From positions 1 through 42,904 of IMG/VR virus record IMGVR_UViG_3300032287_000447: DNA of 42,904 nucleotides; one strand, 5' to 3'. This document shows, piece after piece, positions 1 through 8,290 of this stretch; positions within the stretch are counted from its first letter, which is position 1, and each line of letters starts with the position of its first letter. A model generated the notes under the pieces. It did no database searches, was not told where the DNA came from, and was given only the letters and a program-made list of their open reading frames with translations. The stretch comes from a virus. The position numbers and the translations under genes were made by a program.

Positions 1-123
1 ACCCCCTATTCCTATACCGAGAACCTCAGGTAGACGGACTGGCTGGATTTCAGCCTTTCCCTGCCCGCTTCCTAGGTTCCGGACTGACAAATCTGTTAAC
101 CTAAAGTTAACCTTCTAAACGCA
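1..123. repeat. Terminal direct repeat, left copy
   Basis: These bases are identical to the last 123 bases of the window (42782-42904). This is the usual signature of a circularly closed assembly or of a terminally redundant phage genome. An odd-length overlap of this size is also what a de Bruijn assembler leaves when it closes a circle, so it need not be a physical terminal repeat. It contains part of a hairpin-dense noncoding region and tandem GTTAAC sites. Confidence 0.95.
95..111 (+). promoter_or_regulatory. Tandem GTTAAC sites, 11 bp apart, upstream of the plus-strand promoter
   Basis: GTTAAC occurs at 95-100 and again at 106-111, exactly 11 bp apart, 19 bases upstream of the TTTACA -35 box at 131. 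Equivalent tandem GTTATC/GTTACC pairs with the same 11-bp period lie upstream of two of the minus-strand cassettes (37024-37040 and 42492-42508). One helical turn between repeats suggests a protein binding the same face of the DNA. An activator or operator role is inference. Confidence 0.5.
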
Positions 124-130
124 TCATTTG

Positions 131-194
131 TTTACACCCGACGGTAGACCATATATGGTTGTGCCATACCCAATCAGGGGTACCAAACAGGAGG
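131..194 (+). promoter_or_regulatory. Promoter plus 5' hairpin leader cassette P1
   Basis: The -35 box is TTTACA (131-136), followed by a 17-bp spacer and a weak -10 box TATGGT (154-159). A hairpin follows at 167-182: stem TACCC/GGGTA, loop AATCAG. The SD AGGAGG (189-194) lies 7 bases before the ATG at 202. This is the only plus-strand copy of a cassette found five times on the minus strand. The outer pair here is T-A, where other copies have A-T or C-G, which supports a folded RNA. The predicted transcript would start at about base 166, so the hairpin would sit at its 5' end. Confidence 0.7.
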
Positions 195-201
195 CAATAC
201 A

Positions 202-381
202 ATGACAACATCAACACCAACATATGCTGAACTTCTTAAGGAAGTATCAATAACAATTACACCTAATGATGCTGCTTTTCTTACAGCAGTTCTTGGTTCA
301 TATGTTTATCAAAACAAATTGGAAAACAACGAATTGTGCCGCGATTTAATGGAACGCCTTAACCCAAAGGCAGGTTGCTAA
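202..381 (+). CDS. Small hypothetical protein, 59 aa
   Basis: This 59-residue reading frame starts at ATG 202, 7 bases after a strong AGGAGG. It is the first gene after the P1 promoter-hairpin cassette and is followed two bases later by the next plus-strand gene. The sequence is polar, begins with a Thr/Ser-rich stretch, and ends with a predicted helical segment containing Cys46 and a C-terminal Cys. I recognise no family. The leader shared with the early minus-strand genes suggests early expression. Confidence 0.75.
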   Translation: MTTSTPTYAELLKEVSITITPNDAAFLTAVLGSYVYQNKLENNELCRDLMERLNPKAGC

Positions 382-383
382 TC

Positions 384-680
384 ATGATTAAGACTACAAA
401 ATACGATAACGCTTCACACCAAAATGTTACAACAACACAACGCGAATGGGTTGCACCAAATGGTCACAAGGTTGAAGTTACAACTCGCAAGTCAATTGAT
501 ACAAATACAATTAACTCTCGCCTATACCGTTTCAATGTTACAACTTTTAAGTGTGAATGTGGCAAGAACGGTCAAGTTCAAGGCGGCGCACACAAGGAAG
601 AACTTACAAATCACGATTCATGGATGACAATAGCGGAACACCAAGAATGGATGGAAAGAATTATTGGTCTGCTGGCCTAA
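384..680 (+). CDS. Hypothetical protein, 98 aa
   Basis: I chose ATG 384, just after the stop of the preceding gene (TAA 379-381), over an in-frame TTG at 375; the purine-rich AAAGGCAGG at 365-373 can serve as SD. The product has a Thr-rich N-terminus, a CxC motif (CEC) followed by a Gly/Gln-rich segment near residues 60-70, and an acidic, Trp-containing C-terminus. No family is recognised. It forms a two-gene plus-strand unit with the 59-aa gene and ends convergently with the minus-strand metallophosphoesterase, overlapping it by 4 bases. Confidence 0.7.
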   Translation: MIKTTKYDNASHQNVTTTQREWVAPNGHKVEVTTRKSIDTNTINSRLYRFNVTTFKCECGKNGQVQGGAHKEELTNHDSWMTIAEHQEWMERIIGLLA

Positions 681-1690
681 TCCAAGAAAACTTGGTACTG
701 CGCGGTAGTTCTTCCGCGTATTGGGTCTACAAAATGTAGTCTTTGAGAAGGTACACCTGATACCGCCATTGAATCACGAGCGTATCTATTGTCTGATTCA
801 GTAGAACCTGTCCAATAAATGTTTCCTGTTTGGTCGCTCATTGGTTCCTGTGCAAATCTATGATAATGACCTAAAAATATATCTTGGAACATCCACTTGT
901 AAGCGCCAGCCTTCCATCTATTTCCAGCCGCTTGCCACGCAGAAGGACTTGCAAATCCTGCACGACCAACCTCGTCACCATGCATTAACAATGCGCGATA
1001 GTTTCCAATTTCAACTTGCTGGATATCTTCTGGGCAGTCCTGCCATGTTAAGCGTTTTTCATCTTTTAGCATCTGCCTAGCAAATTCGTAGCACATACGG
1101 TCAATGTTGTCGCTCTTTGGAACATGGTCGCGCTTGCTACCAATTCGCCCATGATTACCCCACTCAGCAACAACGGTTACATTCTCGAAATTAGCCAGAT
1201 ACACACGCACGAAATCAACCATAAGAAAAGAAACGGTAGTAAATTGTGTGAATAGTGAAGCATCTATTTCCCATAACTGCGCTGGATAATTAAAAAGTCC
1301 TTCGACCATATCCCCGCCAAACATAATTGTACAATCTTTAACTGGATGGTCGCTTCGTTGTATCTCGGTAATGCGCACAGACTTTGCTGCAAATTCCATA
1401 ACGCGTTGACGCATGATTTCCGAGTTGTAAGATGTAGTTACTTTACTGCCTTGCCAGTCTGTTGCATGAACCAATGCAACCTCAGCCTTAGCCTTGCGAG
1501 CATCTTTCTTTGGTGCTTCAACTGGTTTAATAGGCGGTAATGCCATGACAGCATCAAACGCACCTCGATATGTGGCATCCGTAAGGTCTGCACTCCGTTG
1601 TTTGGCTTCTGCCAACTGGCGTTGTGTACGCGATAACGCTTGGCGTAATTGCTCGGAACTACTTTCTTCGTTTATCGCATCACTTAGCAC
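677..1690 (-). CDS. Calcineurin-like metallophosphoesterase
   Basis: This is a predicted metal-dependent phosphoesterase of the calcineurin-like fold. The ordered metal-ligand motifs are visible: D78 (TDWQG), G125-G126-D127, G178-N179-H180, H237-G238-D239 and G274-H275-Y276-H277. Residues 1-65 form a charged, helical (possibly coiled-coil) extension before the catalytic domain. The start is a GTG at 1690 inside the 3' end of the upstream gene, with GGAGG 11 bases before it, which suggests coupled translation. Such enzymes are common next to small DNA-binding proteins in actinophages. The substrate (nucleic acid, cyclic nucleotide or other) cannot be told from sequence. Confidence 0.85.
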   Translation of the reverse strand: MLSDAINEESSSEQLRQALSRTQRQLAEAKQRSADLTDATYRGAFDAVMALPPIKPVEAPKKDARKAKAEVALVHATDWQGSKVTTSYNSEIMRQRVMEFAAKSVRITEIQRSDHPVKDCTIMFGGDMVEGLFNYPAQLWEIDASLFTQFTTVSFLMVDFVRVYLANFENVTVVAEWGNHGRIGSKRDHVPKSDNIDRMCYEFARQMLKDEKRLTWQDCPEDIQQVEIGNYRALLMHGDEVGRAGFASPSAWQAAGNRWKAGAYKWMFQDIFLGHYHRFAQEPMSDQTGNIYWTGSTESDNRYARDSMAVSGVPSQRLHFVDPIRGRTTAQYQVFLD

Positions 1691-1922
1691 AGGTCAAACA
1701 CCCTCCGTTGCGGTGGCGTGTAATTGTGCTAGTCGTAATGTCTATATTTTCTTTCTTAAATGCACGACCCAATACGCTTGCTTTGATATTGCGGTCATAT
1801 AGTGCTTTTTCAGCAACTTCCTTGTCCTCGCCTACCAACTTTTCAAGTGCTTTTTTGACCGTACAGGTTGCATTAAGCGGCGCTTCCGCTACAGCCAACT
1901 TTATAGTATCCGATAAAGCCAT
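1680..1922 (-). CDS. Small HTH-like DNA-binding protein, 80 aa
   Basis: I chose the ATG at 1922 because GGGAGG precedes it at good spacing; the frame is open further upstream but would run into the terminator stem. The C-terminal half resembles a helix-turn-helix (NIKASVLGRAF then ITTSTITRHR) and ends in a Cys-rich tail (GGCLTCAK). The protein overlaps the metallophosphoesterase start by 11 bases and lies just after a terminator, so it probably has its own promoter or depends on read-through. A role as a regulator or packaging-associated DNA binder is inferred from the fold only. Confidence 0.65.
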   Translation of the reverse strand: MALSDTIKLAVAEAPLNATCTVKKALEKLVGEDKEVAEKALYDRNIKASVLGRAFKKENIDITTSTITRHRNGGCLTCAK

Positions 1923-1959
1923 GTGCGTACCTCCCAGTAGAGTAGTAAAAGGATACAAC

Positions 1960-1989
1960 AAAAAACCCCCCACCGTGTAAGGTGAGGGG
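1960..1989 (-). terminator. Rho-independent terminator of the late operon
   Basis: On the minus strand the sequence is CCCC-T-CACC, loop TTACAC, GGTG-GGGG(GG), then six Ts. The stem is GC-rich with one bulged T, and it is directly followed by a U tract. It lies 21 bases after the stop of the holin-like gene, so it should end the leftward structural and lysis transcript. Confidence 0.85.
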
Positions 1990-2010
1990 CAATTGTTTTG
2001 CGTGTCTAAA

Positions 2011-2214
2011 TTATTTTTTTGAGCCTACGCCATAATCTTTAGAATTCTTATCAGCCCACTTCAATAGTGGTCCAGCAAGCGAACCAATAAGTACCGCATA
2101 ATGAGGTTCAAGTTCGCTGCTTAATGCAACTCCCATAGTAATAGCCGAAGCCGCTACAGCCAATCCGTAGTCTTTAAAAGCCTTTGTGTATTTTGCAGGT
2201 AAGGTAATTTTCAT
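2011..2214 (-). CDS. Putative holin, 67 aa
   Basis: This is a small membrane protein. A basic N-terminus is followed by two hydrophobic stretches (about residues 17-31 and 39-52) separated by a short acidic loop, and by a charged Lys-rich tail. Size, topology and position directly after the endolysin (ATGA overlap at 2211-2214) fit a holin that permeabilises the inner membrane at lysis. No signature residue proves this, so the call rests on topology and context. Confidence 0.65.
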   Translation of the reverse strand: MKITLPAKYTKAFKDYGLAVAASAITMGVALSSELEPHYAVLIGSLAGPLLKWADKNSKDYGVGSKK

Positions 2215-2690
2215 GCTTTCTCCTTTGGTCGTGCTATTGCCATGATTGTTTTATAGTCGCGCTTTTTTAGATAATATCCATCACCATTGGATTGACTACC
2301 CGCCTTACCTGATGAAGTGTTGCCCTCATAGACTTGCAGATATTTGAGGACTGTGTTGTGGTACTTGACAATGCCTACATGGTCTGCGGCGGCATCATCA
2401 TCAAATTGAAAGAATACTAAGTCCCCGCGTTGAGCCTGACCGACAGGAACTACTTGATTATTTTTTGTAAGATATTTAAGCCATAAGTCGCATGATGCAA
2501 AACCTTTTTTGGTATTAGCAACAGATGAAATAGCACCAGCATCAAAAAACATTTTGGAGGCGGACATGGCACACCAAGGTTGGTTGTTTAATCCAAACCA
2601 TTTGCCAAATGTAGTGTCGTTATTTGCGCCTTCTGTATATCCTACGGAAGCGTTACACAATTCCAAAACTTTGTTTATTAACGCACTCAT
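2211..2690 (-). CDS. Endolysin with CHAP amidase/endopeptidase domain
   Basis: The 159-residue protein has the CHAP (NlpC/P60-like) pattern. The catalytic Cys is C40 in the PWCAMS motif, the His is H104 in ADHVGIV, and E122/N124 in YEGNTS supply the polar residue. The domain fills the whole protein and no separate wall-binding domain is visible. CHAP enzymes cut peptide or amide bonds in peptidoglycan. It lies between two small membrane proteins, which is a typical lysis cassette. There is no signal peptide, so export would depend on a holin. Confidence 0.85.
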   Translation of the reverse strand: MSALINKVLELCNASVGYTEGANNDTTFGKWFGLNNQPWCAMSASKMFFDAGAISSVANTKKGFASCDLWLKYLTKNNQVVPVGQAQRGDLVFFQFDDDAAADHVGIVKYHNTVLKYLQVYEGNTSSGKAGSQSNGDGYYLKKRDYKTIMAIARPKEKA

Positions 2691-2691
2691 A

Positions 2692-2889
2692 TTATTTCCT
2701 TGCTAGTAAGATGCGATAGATTTCTTCCATTTGTCGCTCAAGTCTATCAACGGAATCTCGCAAACTGCTTCCAGAATTGGGTTTAAGTTCATTGAGATAA
2801 TGTTTTACAAGCCAGCGAATTGAACCAGCAAATGCGGAAGCAATTGCGGCTACGGATACTATAAGGCTTGCCCAGTTTTGTGCAGTCAC
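2692..2889 (-). CDS. Small membrane protein with coiled-coil tail (holin-like)
   Basis: One N-terminal transmembrane segment (about residues 8-25) is followed by a basic patch, a Pro-Asn-Ser-Gly linker, and an amphipathic helix (about 43-65) likely to form a coiled coil. The layout, with LKPNSGSSLRDSVDRLE-type sequence after the membrane helix, resembles the DUF2746-type holin-like proteins of actinophages. The start is a GTG at 2889. It is the gene directly before the endolysin, one base away. A second holin, antiholin or spanin-like helper is possible. Confidence 0.65.
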   Translation of the reverse strand: MTAQNWASLIVSVAAIASAFAGSIRWLVKHYLNELKPNSGSSLRDSVDRLERQMEEIYRILLARK

Positions 2890-2904
2890 GGTTGCACCTT
2901 TCGG

Positions 2905-3018
2905 TTATTGGTCAGCGGTTTCTATTGTGGCTTTAAGTATTGCAATCTCTTGTGCTTGCGTTCCAATGATTTCGCGCAAGTTTTTTAACACAAGATTTAT
3001 ATCTACTTCCTTATCCAT
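2905..3018 (-). CDS. Micro-ORF, 37-aa helical protein
   Basis: The ATG at 3018 overlaps the stop of the fibre gene (TAATG), the same coupling used throughout this genome. The product is acidic at the N-terminus and has heptad-like Leu/Ile spacing, so a short coiled coil is likely. It sits between the S74 fibre and the lysis genes. No family is recognised. Confidence 0.6.
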   Translation of the reverse strand: MDKEVDINLVLKNLREIIGTQAQEIAILKATIETADQ

Positions 3019-4304
3019 TATTTACCTTCCAATATTTTTATTCGTACTTCTTGGTCTTTAATTACTTGTAGTAAGAATACAGGTAGTTTCTCATAAGCAA
3101 AGTAATCAGGCAAACTATCTTTGTCGTAACCTACAAGTTCATATAAACCAAGGCGGTCTGCATCTTCAGCAATAAATCCATATTCAGGATTTTGGTTCTC
3201 ATCGATAGATTGTATGTAGTTAAACATAACAGGTTCTAATTGTAGTAATACATCCTTGTTTATTGCGTAAGGTTTTATGTTGTGCTTTATGCGTTCCGTA
3301 GAGGCGGAAGTTCCATATAATCCTGCCGAAGATACAATCATTGTTCTTCCTGATACGGCTTGGTTATATGTTTGTGATACGCGCACATTTCCTGAGGATG
3401 ATAAAAATTCAAAGATTGCGCCACTACCAAATGTGGCTGAACCACCAGCAGTTATATTGCCGCCCGCATTAATTGTATTGCTACCGCTTGTTAATATAGT
3501 TCCATTGGATGTAAGACTGCTTACGGTAACACCAGATAAAACAGCGTTACCAGTTGATGCGTTAAGTTCGGATGTTCCTGAAAATAATCTTGTTGCACTA
3601 AGCGACCATCCGCCAATAGTTCCTGATGCCGCCGTTACTTGTCCAGTCAAGTTTGCATTAGTACAAGTTAATACACCAGCACTTGTAACTTGAAAATTAG
3701 CACCAACAGTAAGACTGCCGCCAGTAATTGTTGCGGCATTAGATGTAATCGTGCCCGTTATTGTTGCGCCAGTTGCGGTCAAATATCCGCTAGTGTCAAT
3801 TATGGCATTGCCATTAATGTTGAGCGACCCGCCTGAAATTGTACTACTTGTAAAAATAGCACCGTTGGTACTTACATTTCCATTGGATGCGTCAATAGCA
3901 AATGTTGCAGTACCGCCACTATTGAAACCAGCAAGTCCAGCAGAGTTAAGAACTACGCGAGCGCCACTTGTAGCAGAACCACCTGAATAAACAGTAATTC
4001 CGTTACCGTTAATTCCAGTTATTTGATTTTGCGCATTTGTAATTGTATTTGCACTTTTAATAAGTGACTGAGAACCTAAAGCGTAAGCCGCTTGCGCCTG
4101 AATTAAAGCCTGTGATGCTTCGTTTTGTGCTTGTACACCTATGGCATATGCCGCTTGTGCTTGTTGTACTCCTTGCGCAGCCTCTTGTTCTGCGGCTACT
4201 GCCGTATACATAGCCTGATTAGGTTGCGTTTCCAATTTAGAAACACGGTCGGTAATACTATAAAACATATCTTTTAAGTTAGGAGGTAAATTAACAAATG
4301 CCAT
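3018..4304 (-). CDS. Tail fibre/spike with C-terminal S74 autoprocessing chaperone domain
   Basis: The 428-aa protein has a helical, Ala/Gln-rich N-terminus (about 15-95), a long repetitive Gly/Thr/Ser/Asn-rich beta region (about 95-325), and a C-terminal intramolecular chaperone of the Peptidase_S74 type (about 330-428). The self-cleavage dyad is likely S335 and K340 in SASTERIKHN, with the five-residue Ser-to-Lys spacing known from endosialidase chaperones. In that family the domain trimerises the fibre and then cuts itself off. The protein follows the tail-tip gene with a one-base overlap, which suggests a receptor-binding or baseplate fibre. Confidence 0.85.
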   Translation of the reverse strand: MAFVNLPPNLKDMFYSITDRVSKLETQPNQAMYTAVAAEQEAAQGVQQAQAAYAIGVQAQNEASQALIQAQAAYALGSQSLIKSANTITNAQNQITGINGNGITVYSGGSATSGARVVLNSAGLAGFNSGGTATFAIDASNGNVSTNGAIFTSSTISGGSLNINGNAIIDTSGYLTATGATITGTITSNAATITGGSLTVGANFQVTSAGVLTCTNANLTGQVTAASGTIGGWSLSATRLFSGTSELNASTGNAVLSGVTVSSLTSNGTILTSGSNTINAGGNITAGGSATFGSGAIFEFLSSSGNVRVSQTYNQAVSGRTMIVSSAGLYGTSASTERIKHNIKPYAINKDVLLQLEPVMFNYIQSIDENQNPEYGFIAEDADRLGLYELVGYDKDSLPDYFAYEKLPVFLLQVIKDQEVRIKILEGK

Positions 4305-5653
4305 TATGTAACCGTACCCGCCGCTAGTTGTCTTGTTAGTGTAAGTGTAATTCTTGATGGACCATTTTCGCCGGGGTTCACGCTAATAGCAACTATGCGC
4401 ATTATGTCTGTGTACCCAGCAGGAAAAAAGTCATCATTAATATCAATACGCGCTTCGTCACCAATTTGGTATTGCGTGTAGTAAGGGTCTACATATGGCG
4501 GAATAACAATTTCCAAAGTTGTAGGCGGGTAAGATGTGGCATTTAATTGACCCAATGTAAGGTCTTTTAATAAGTCGTTGTCAGGAATATCTGTGTACGA
4601 GGCTGTATCTTCCAATAATGGCCATGTTCCGCTTGCACCAATAAGTGCTGGGTCAATAGCGGTTGCTCTTAAACTAGATGTATTGTCGCCATAACCTAAA
4701 CCGTACAATCTATTTGCCGCACTTGAAGCATCCTCTGGAAACTTGTATTCCAAAACATTGCCGGGAAATTGAAATACTATAGATGCGTCAGATGTAGGAG
4801 AATATGGTGTACCTACACCAATTACAAACTGGTTATACAACGCACCTGATACTGGGTCCCAGTATGGTGCAATCTTAAAGTCAAAAAATCTTGCCGCTAA
4901 ATCTTTAACTGCTTGATATACAGGCTTTAATTCATAGCCTTGATATTCCATTTTGGTGGAATAAATGGTTGTGCCATTGTTATAGGTCAATCCAGTTTTT
5001 CCATGCGGTGTCAATGCTTCCGCATACTGCATAAGTTCTTTAGCGATTACGGCAGGGTCAGTAAATGTGGCATAAGTTTTTGTTGTACTAATGCGTCTGC
5101 GAGTATAAAGTGACATCATTTCTGAGGCTGATATACCAAGTACTTGTTGGGCTGAATCGTATTCGCGACCCCAAATAATGCCTGACCATACAGGAATTGA
5201 CACAAGCGTTACGGGGTCTGAATACATCACCCACAAAATTGTCTTGCCGGGAATTGTTCCGTTAAAGGCGTTTAGGTCGGTGGGGTTGATTCCAGAAAGT
5301 AGAACATGACCTTGAAAATTACCAACAGAATTAAGTTGCGAACTGAAATTGACACCAGTGAACGGCAGTTCGGCAATAACTGGATTGTCCTTATATGCAA
5401 TACCGCCTGATGTATATGTACCTGCCGCAATGGTTTGAATAATTGTAAATGATGTACTTGTGCGAGCAGAAATTGTTACATCTGTAAGATTAAATTGTGC
5501 AGGAGTTATCCCTGAAATAGTAACAATATCACCTACAGCAAAACTATTTGTGGCGGTGTAAACGACTGTTGTTAGATTTCTTACAGCATTGGTTACCGTG
5601 TAAGTAGGTTGCCAAAGATTGGTAAGTAAATACCTGAACTCGGAAGTAGCCAT
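4304..5653 (-). CDS. Minor tail protein (tail tip/hub)
   Basis: The 449-aa protein follows the distal tail protein and precedes the fibre, the usual place for the tail-tip hub of actinophages (Gp37-like). After residue 18 there is a beta-rich insertion of about 70 residues (ATNSFAVGDIVTISG region) resembling the Ig-like or small beta modules found in virion proteins. The rest has alternating beta strands and aromatic residues of a baseplate-hub type domain. The family is judged mainly from position and composition, so the exact name is uncertain. Confidence 0.65.
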   Translation of the reverse strand: MATSEFRYLLTNLWQPTYTVTNAVRNLTTVVYTATNSFAVGDIVTISGITPAQFNLTDVTISARTSTSFTIIQTIAAGTYTSGGIAYKDNPVIAELPFTGVNFSSQLNSVGNFQGHVLLSGINPTDLNAFNGTIPGKTILWVMYSDPVTLVSIPVWSGIIWGREYDSAQQVLGISASEMMSLYTRRRISTTKTYATFTDPAVIAKELMQYAEALTPHGKTGLTYNNGTTIYSTKMEYQGYELKPVYQAVKDLAARFFDFKIAPYWDPVSGALYNQFVIGVGTPYSPTSDASIVFQFPGNVLEYKFPEDASSAANRLYGLGYGDNTSSLRATAIDPALIGASGTWPLLEDTASYTDIPDNDLLKDLTLGQLNATSYPPTTLEIVIPPYVDPYYTQYQIGDEARIDINDDFFPAGYTDIMRIVAISVNPGENGPSRITLTLTRQLAAGTVT

Positions 5654-6444
5654 TAGATATATGCACTCCGATAAGGAATGGACATGTTACCTAGCGTACT
5701 AATCCATACCGTAATGGAATCAGGTTCTAGATTTAACCAGCCATTAGAATTAGCGGTCATGACATTTCTTACAGGTACATTTGCCATATAAATTACGCGA
5801 GACAATAAATCAATCTTGAGCGCACCCGTAACATTTGCGAATTCCATAGTAATTTCACCGTCAGTAATGTAGCCCGAGGCGCTTGGAGTTGCAATAGAAA
5901 TGACTGGGCATGATGTTGCCCAACCGTCATTTGTTAAAGTTGGATTTGTTCCCGTTACAGTTATTGCGGCTTCTGTGTAATAGCGTGGGTCGGGGAAAGT
6001 CATTTGTATGCGAGTCTGAATGTAACCGTAAGCAAAGTCTGCCGTAACGGGCGTAACCAGCCCGCGTGAACGACCATACATCTGCATATCGCCTGTGTTG
6101 CCATTTAAGCGGAACTGAAAAAGTTTTAATTGTTTTGCGGCTGGTGTAAGACCGGTAGGGTCGGGATAGTATCCAATAGGTTGCGGCGCATACGCGGCTT
6201 GCAATAGTTTGTAATTTGCTTGCGCGGTTGTACTGCTATCGCCTAATACCGTAACATCAATGTATACGGTGCGCTCATCATAAAAATCGCGACCAGTATA
6301 TGAGCCGTCAATGTATCCTCGGTTGTCATCTTGAATACGAAGTGGAGAAGTACCACCTAGTCCTTCAACATTGGTTACAAGAAATGAAGTTCCTGTGCCA
6401 ATAGTAAGACCGTTAAAGACAAATGTATAATTAGTTAATGGCAT
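5653..6444 (-). CDS. Distal tail protein (Dit-like)
   Basis: The 263-aa protein is encoded directly after the tape measure. Its N-terminal half fits the siphovirus distal tail (Sipho_tail) type: a hydrophobic start (NYTFVFNGL), a GLGG turn, a conserved DGSYTGRD segment and a YIDVTVLGD strand. The C-terminal half looks like a separate beta-sandwich (about 160-263). In siphophages this protein forms a hexameric ring joining tail tube and tip. It overlaps both neighbours by one base (TAATG type), consistent with one tail operon. Confidence 0.75.
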   Translation of the reverse strand: MPLTNYTFVFNGLTIGTGTSFLVTNVEGLGGTSPLRIQDDNRGYIDGSYTGRDFYDERTVYIDVTVLGDSSTTAQANYKLLQAAYAPQPIGYYPDPTGLTPAAKQLKLFQFRLNGNTGDMQMYGRSRGLVTPVTADFAYGYIQTRIQMTFPDPRYYTEAAITVTGTNPTLTNDGWATSCPVISIATPSASGYITDGEITMEFANVTGALKIDLLSRVIYMANVPVRNVMTANSNGWLNLEPDSITVWISTLGNMSIPYRSAYI

Positions 6445-7871
6445 TATTTAGACCCCACAGGTACACCTAGTTTTGCGGCTTTAGCCATTTTTCTTTCAAT
6501 GTCATTAGTGTTAGAAGCATACACCGTAATGTTCTGAATTGTAGTAGTTCCGCTACCACCGCCAGAACCTTTCATTACATCCCCGCCAACTATATTACCT
6601 TTGATTCCAGTAGGGTCGCCGGGTTTAACGCTACCTGTAATGCTTGGTGTTTTAATTTTTTTATTACGGAGGTCATCCAAAGAATTTGAATACTTGCGTA
6701 CTTTATCTGCAAGCGCATCTGTTTCTTCACCCGCTTTTTTAGCCCAGCCAAATCCCGGAATCTTGCCTAGCATTTTTAGTGCTGTGCCTACCGCACCTAC
6801 CAGATAGCCAAAACCATTTATTACAATCTGGATACCAGTTGTAATAGCGTTACGGAATCCTTGAAACTTATTCCAAGCCCATACAAAGGCTACGCCAAGC
6901 GCAATAAGCGCCGTGACCATAAATCCAATTGGGTTAGCCTTAATCGCCGCATTTAGACCATACATAGCAAACTTAAATACATTTGTTGAAGCCGCTTGTG
7001 CATAAGTCCAAAAAGCATATGCTTGTTGAATTGACTTAATTGCAGCCATAGTCATTCCATAAGTTTTAATTACTGCCATGACCGATAGAACAATACCGCC
7101 ATAAACTAGCAATGCTTTTCCGTTGGCTGAAATATAACCTAGGAACGCAGACAGGATAGGTAAAACTTTAGCCGCTATTGTTTGAAATACTTGGTCAAAT
7201 CGTTCTTTTAATATTGCCATTTGACCAGCAAATGTCTTTGTATATGCTTGTGCCTGTCCACCAATTTTGGTATTTAACTGGTCAAACGCTTTAGCAATAG
7301 CCTGATTTTTAGGAATAGTTGTATCAAGCGTAATGCCTAATTCTTTAAATGCTTTGGCTGAACCTTGCGTACCGCGAGCCAAAATCCTTGCTGAATCTTC
7401 CATGCTGATATTTTTGTATCGAGCAAGGTCGGCTGACATAGCCATAAGTTTGTTTGCTTGTGATACATCGCCAGTTGCTGTAACCAATGTACCCATGGCA
7501 GAAATTGCTTCTGAACCTTGGAATCCAAGTTGGTAATAAGCATCAGCCGTGTTGTAGACATCTTTTTGTGTCTGTTTGTTTGTTATACCTACACCATTAA
7601 GAGCCTGATTTAATCTAGCGGTCTGTGTCTGTAAGTCAATTGTTTCTTGCTTCATGGCATTTAGTTCACGACCAAGTGACATAACGCCTAGCGTAAGTAT
7701 ATTTCCGCCTAGTACGCCAAGCATGGTTGTTTTGAGACTTCCAAATGCGGTTTGCAATTTACTTGCGCGCTGGCTAATTTGATTTAGACCTGCGGTAGCC
7801 TTTGTGACACCAGCCTGTACACCAGATGCATCAATCGTAACTCTGACACTTAGTGGTGGGATATCACTCAT
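6444..7871 (-). CDS. Tape measure protein
   Basis: The 475-residue protein has the classic tape-measure layout. An N-terminal helical region is rich in Ala, Gln and Lys, two to three hydrophobic membrane-like segments lie in the middle (about residues 245-330), and a Gly-rich C-terminus follows. It lies downstream of the tail chaperone and upstream of Dit. It is short for a tape measure. By the rule of about 0.15 nm per residue it would give a tail near 70 nm. It should set tail length and be ejected with the DNA. Confidence 0.85.
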   Translation of the reverse strand: MSDIPPLSVRVTIDASGVQAGVTKATAGLNQISQRASKLQTAFGSLKTTMLGVLGGNILTLGVMSLGRELNAMKQETIDLQTQTARLNQALNGVGITNKQTQKDVYNTADAYYQLGFQGSEAISAMGTLVTATGDVSQANKLMAMSADLARYKNISMEDSARILARGTQGSAKAFKELGITLDTTIPKNQAIAKAFDQLNTKIGGQAQAYTKTFAGQMAILKERFDQVFQTIAAKVLPILSAFLGYISANGKALLVYGGIVLSVMAVIKTYGMTMAAIKSIQQAYAFWTYAQAASTNVFKFAMYGLNAAIKANPIGFMVTALIALGVAFVWAWNKFQGFRNAITTGIQIVINGFGYLVGAVGTALKMLGKIPGFGWAKKAGEETDALADKVRKYSNSLDDLRNKKIKTPSITGSVKPGDPTGIKGNIVGGDVMKGSGGGSGTTTIQNITVYASNTNDIERKMAKAAKLGVPVGSK

Positions 7872-8290
7872 TGCGCTCTCCTTAGATATTTAGCAAGTAT
7901 TCTTTGAATAATGTCTGAACGCCTAAATTGTTCTAAGGCTGGTTGCATATAAGGGAAATGTTGTCCGTTTGTCCATGTAGGCGCGCCACCTAATTCAACG
8001 GCTCGCGCATAAACCATGTATGAACCTGCCTCGGCATAATACATACCAAAACCTAAACGACCACTTCCGCCCTTAATGTTACGGCGCAAATCACCTGTAT
8101 AGTTCATTGGCGGTTGTCCTGATACAGCAGGATATCCAACTGATTTGCGGTCGCCTTGAATTTGTCGCATAGCGGTACCAGCAAGTTGTTCACCAATTTC
8201 AGCGGCAGCAGAGCCAAGCAAAACATCAACTTTCATTTCATAGGCTTTTAAGGCGGCAACAACTTGCGGAAGGTTATCCGATTCGCTCAT
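7868..8290 (-). CDS. HK97 gp10-like tail component
   Basis: The 140-aa protein has the pattern of HK97 gp10-like proteins: an N-terminal helix, a Pro/Tyr-Thr-Gly-Asp-Leu-Arg-Arg segment (NYTGDLRRNI), a YAEAGSYMVYARAVELG strand-helix, and a C-terminal FPYMQPAL motif. These proteins usually act at the head-tail joining or tail-completion step. Its place between the tail chaperone and tape measure is unusual, because it normally lies before the major tail protein. ATGA overlap joins it to the tape measure gene. Confidence 0.7.
   Translation of the reverse strand: MSESDNLPQVVAALKAYEMKVDVLLGSAAAEIGEQLAGTAMRQIQGDRKSVGYPAVSGQPPMNYTGDLRRNIKGGSGRLGFGMYYAEAGSYMVYARAVELGGAPTWTNGQHFPYMQPALEQFRRSDIIQRILAKYLRRAQ

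Noticed and set aside
3277-3990. Plus-strand frames opposite the S74 fibre
   Set aside because: They are shadows of a repetitive beta-rich gene with a clear C-terminal domain on the minus strand.
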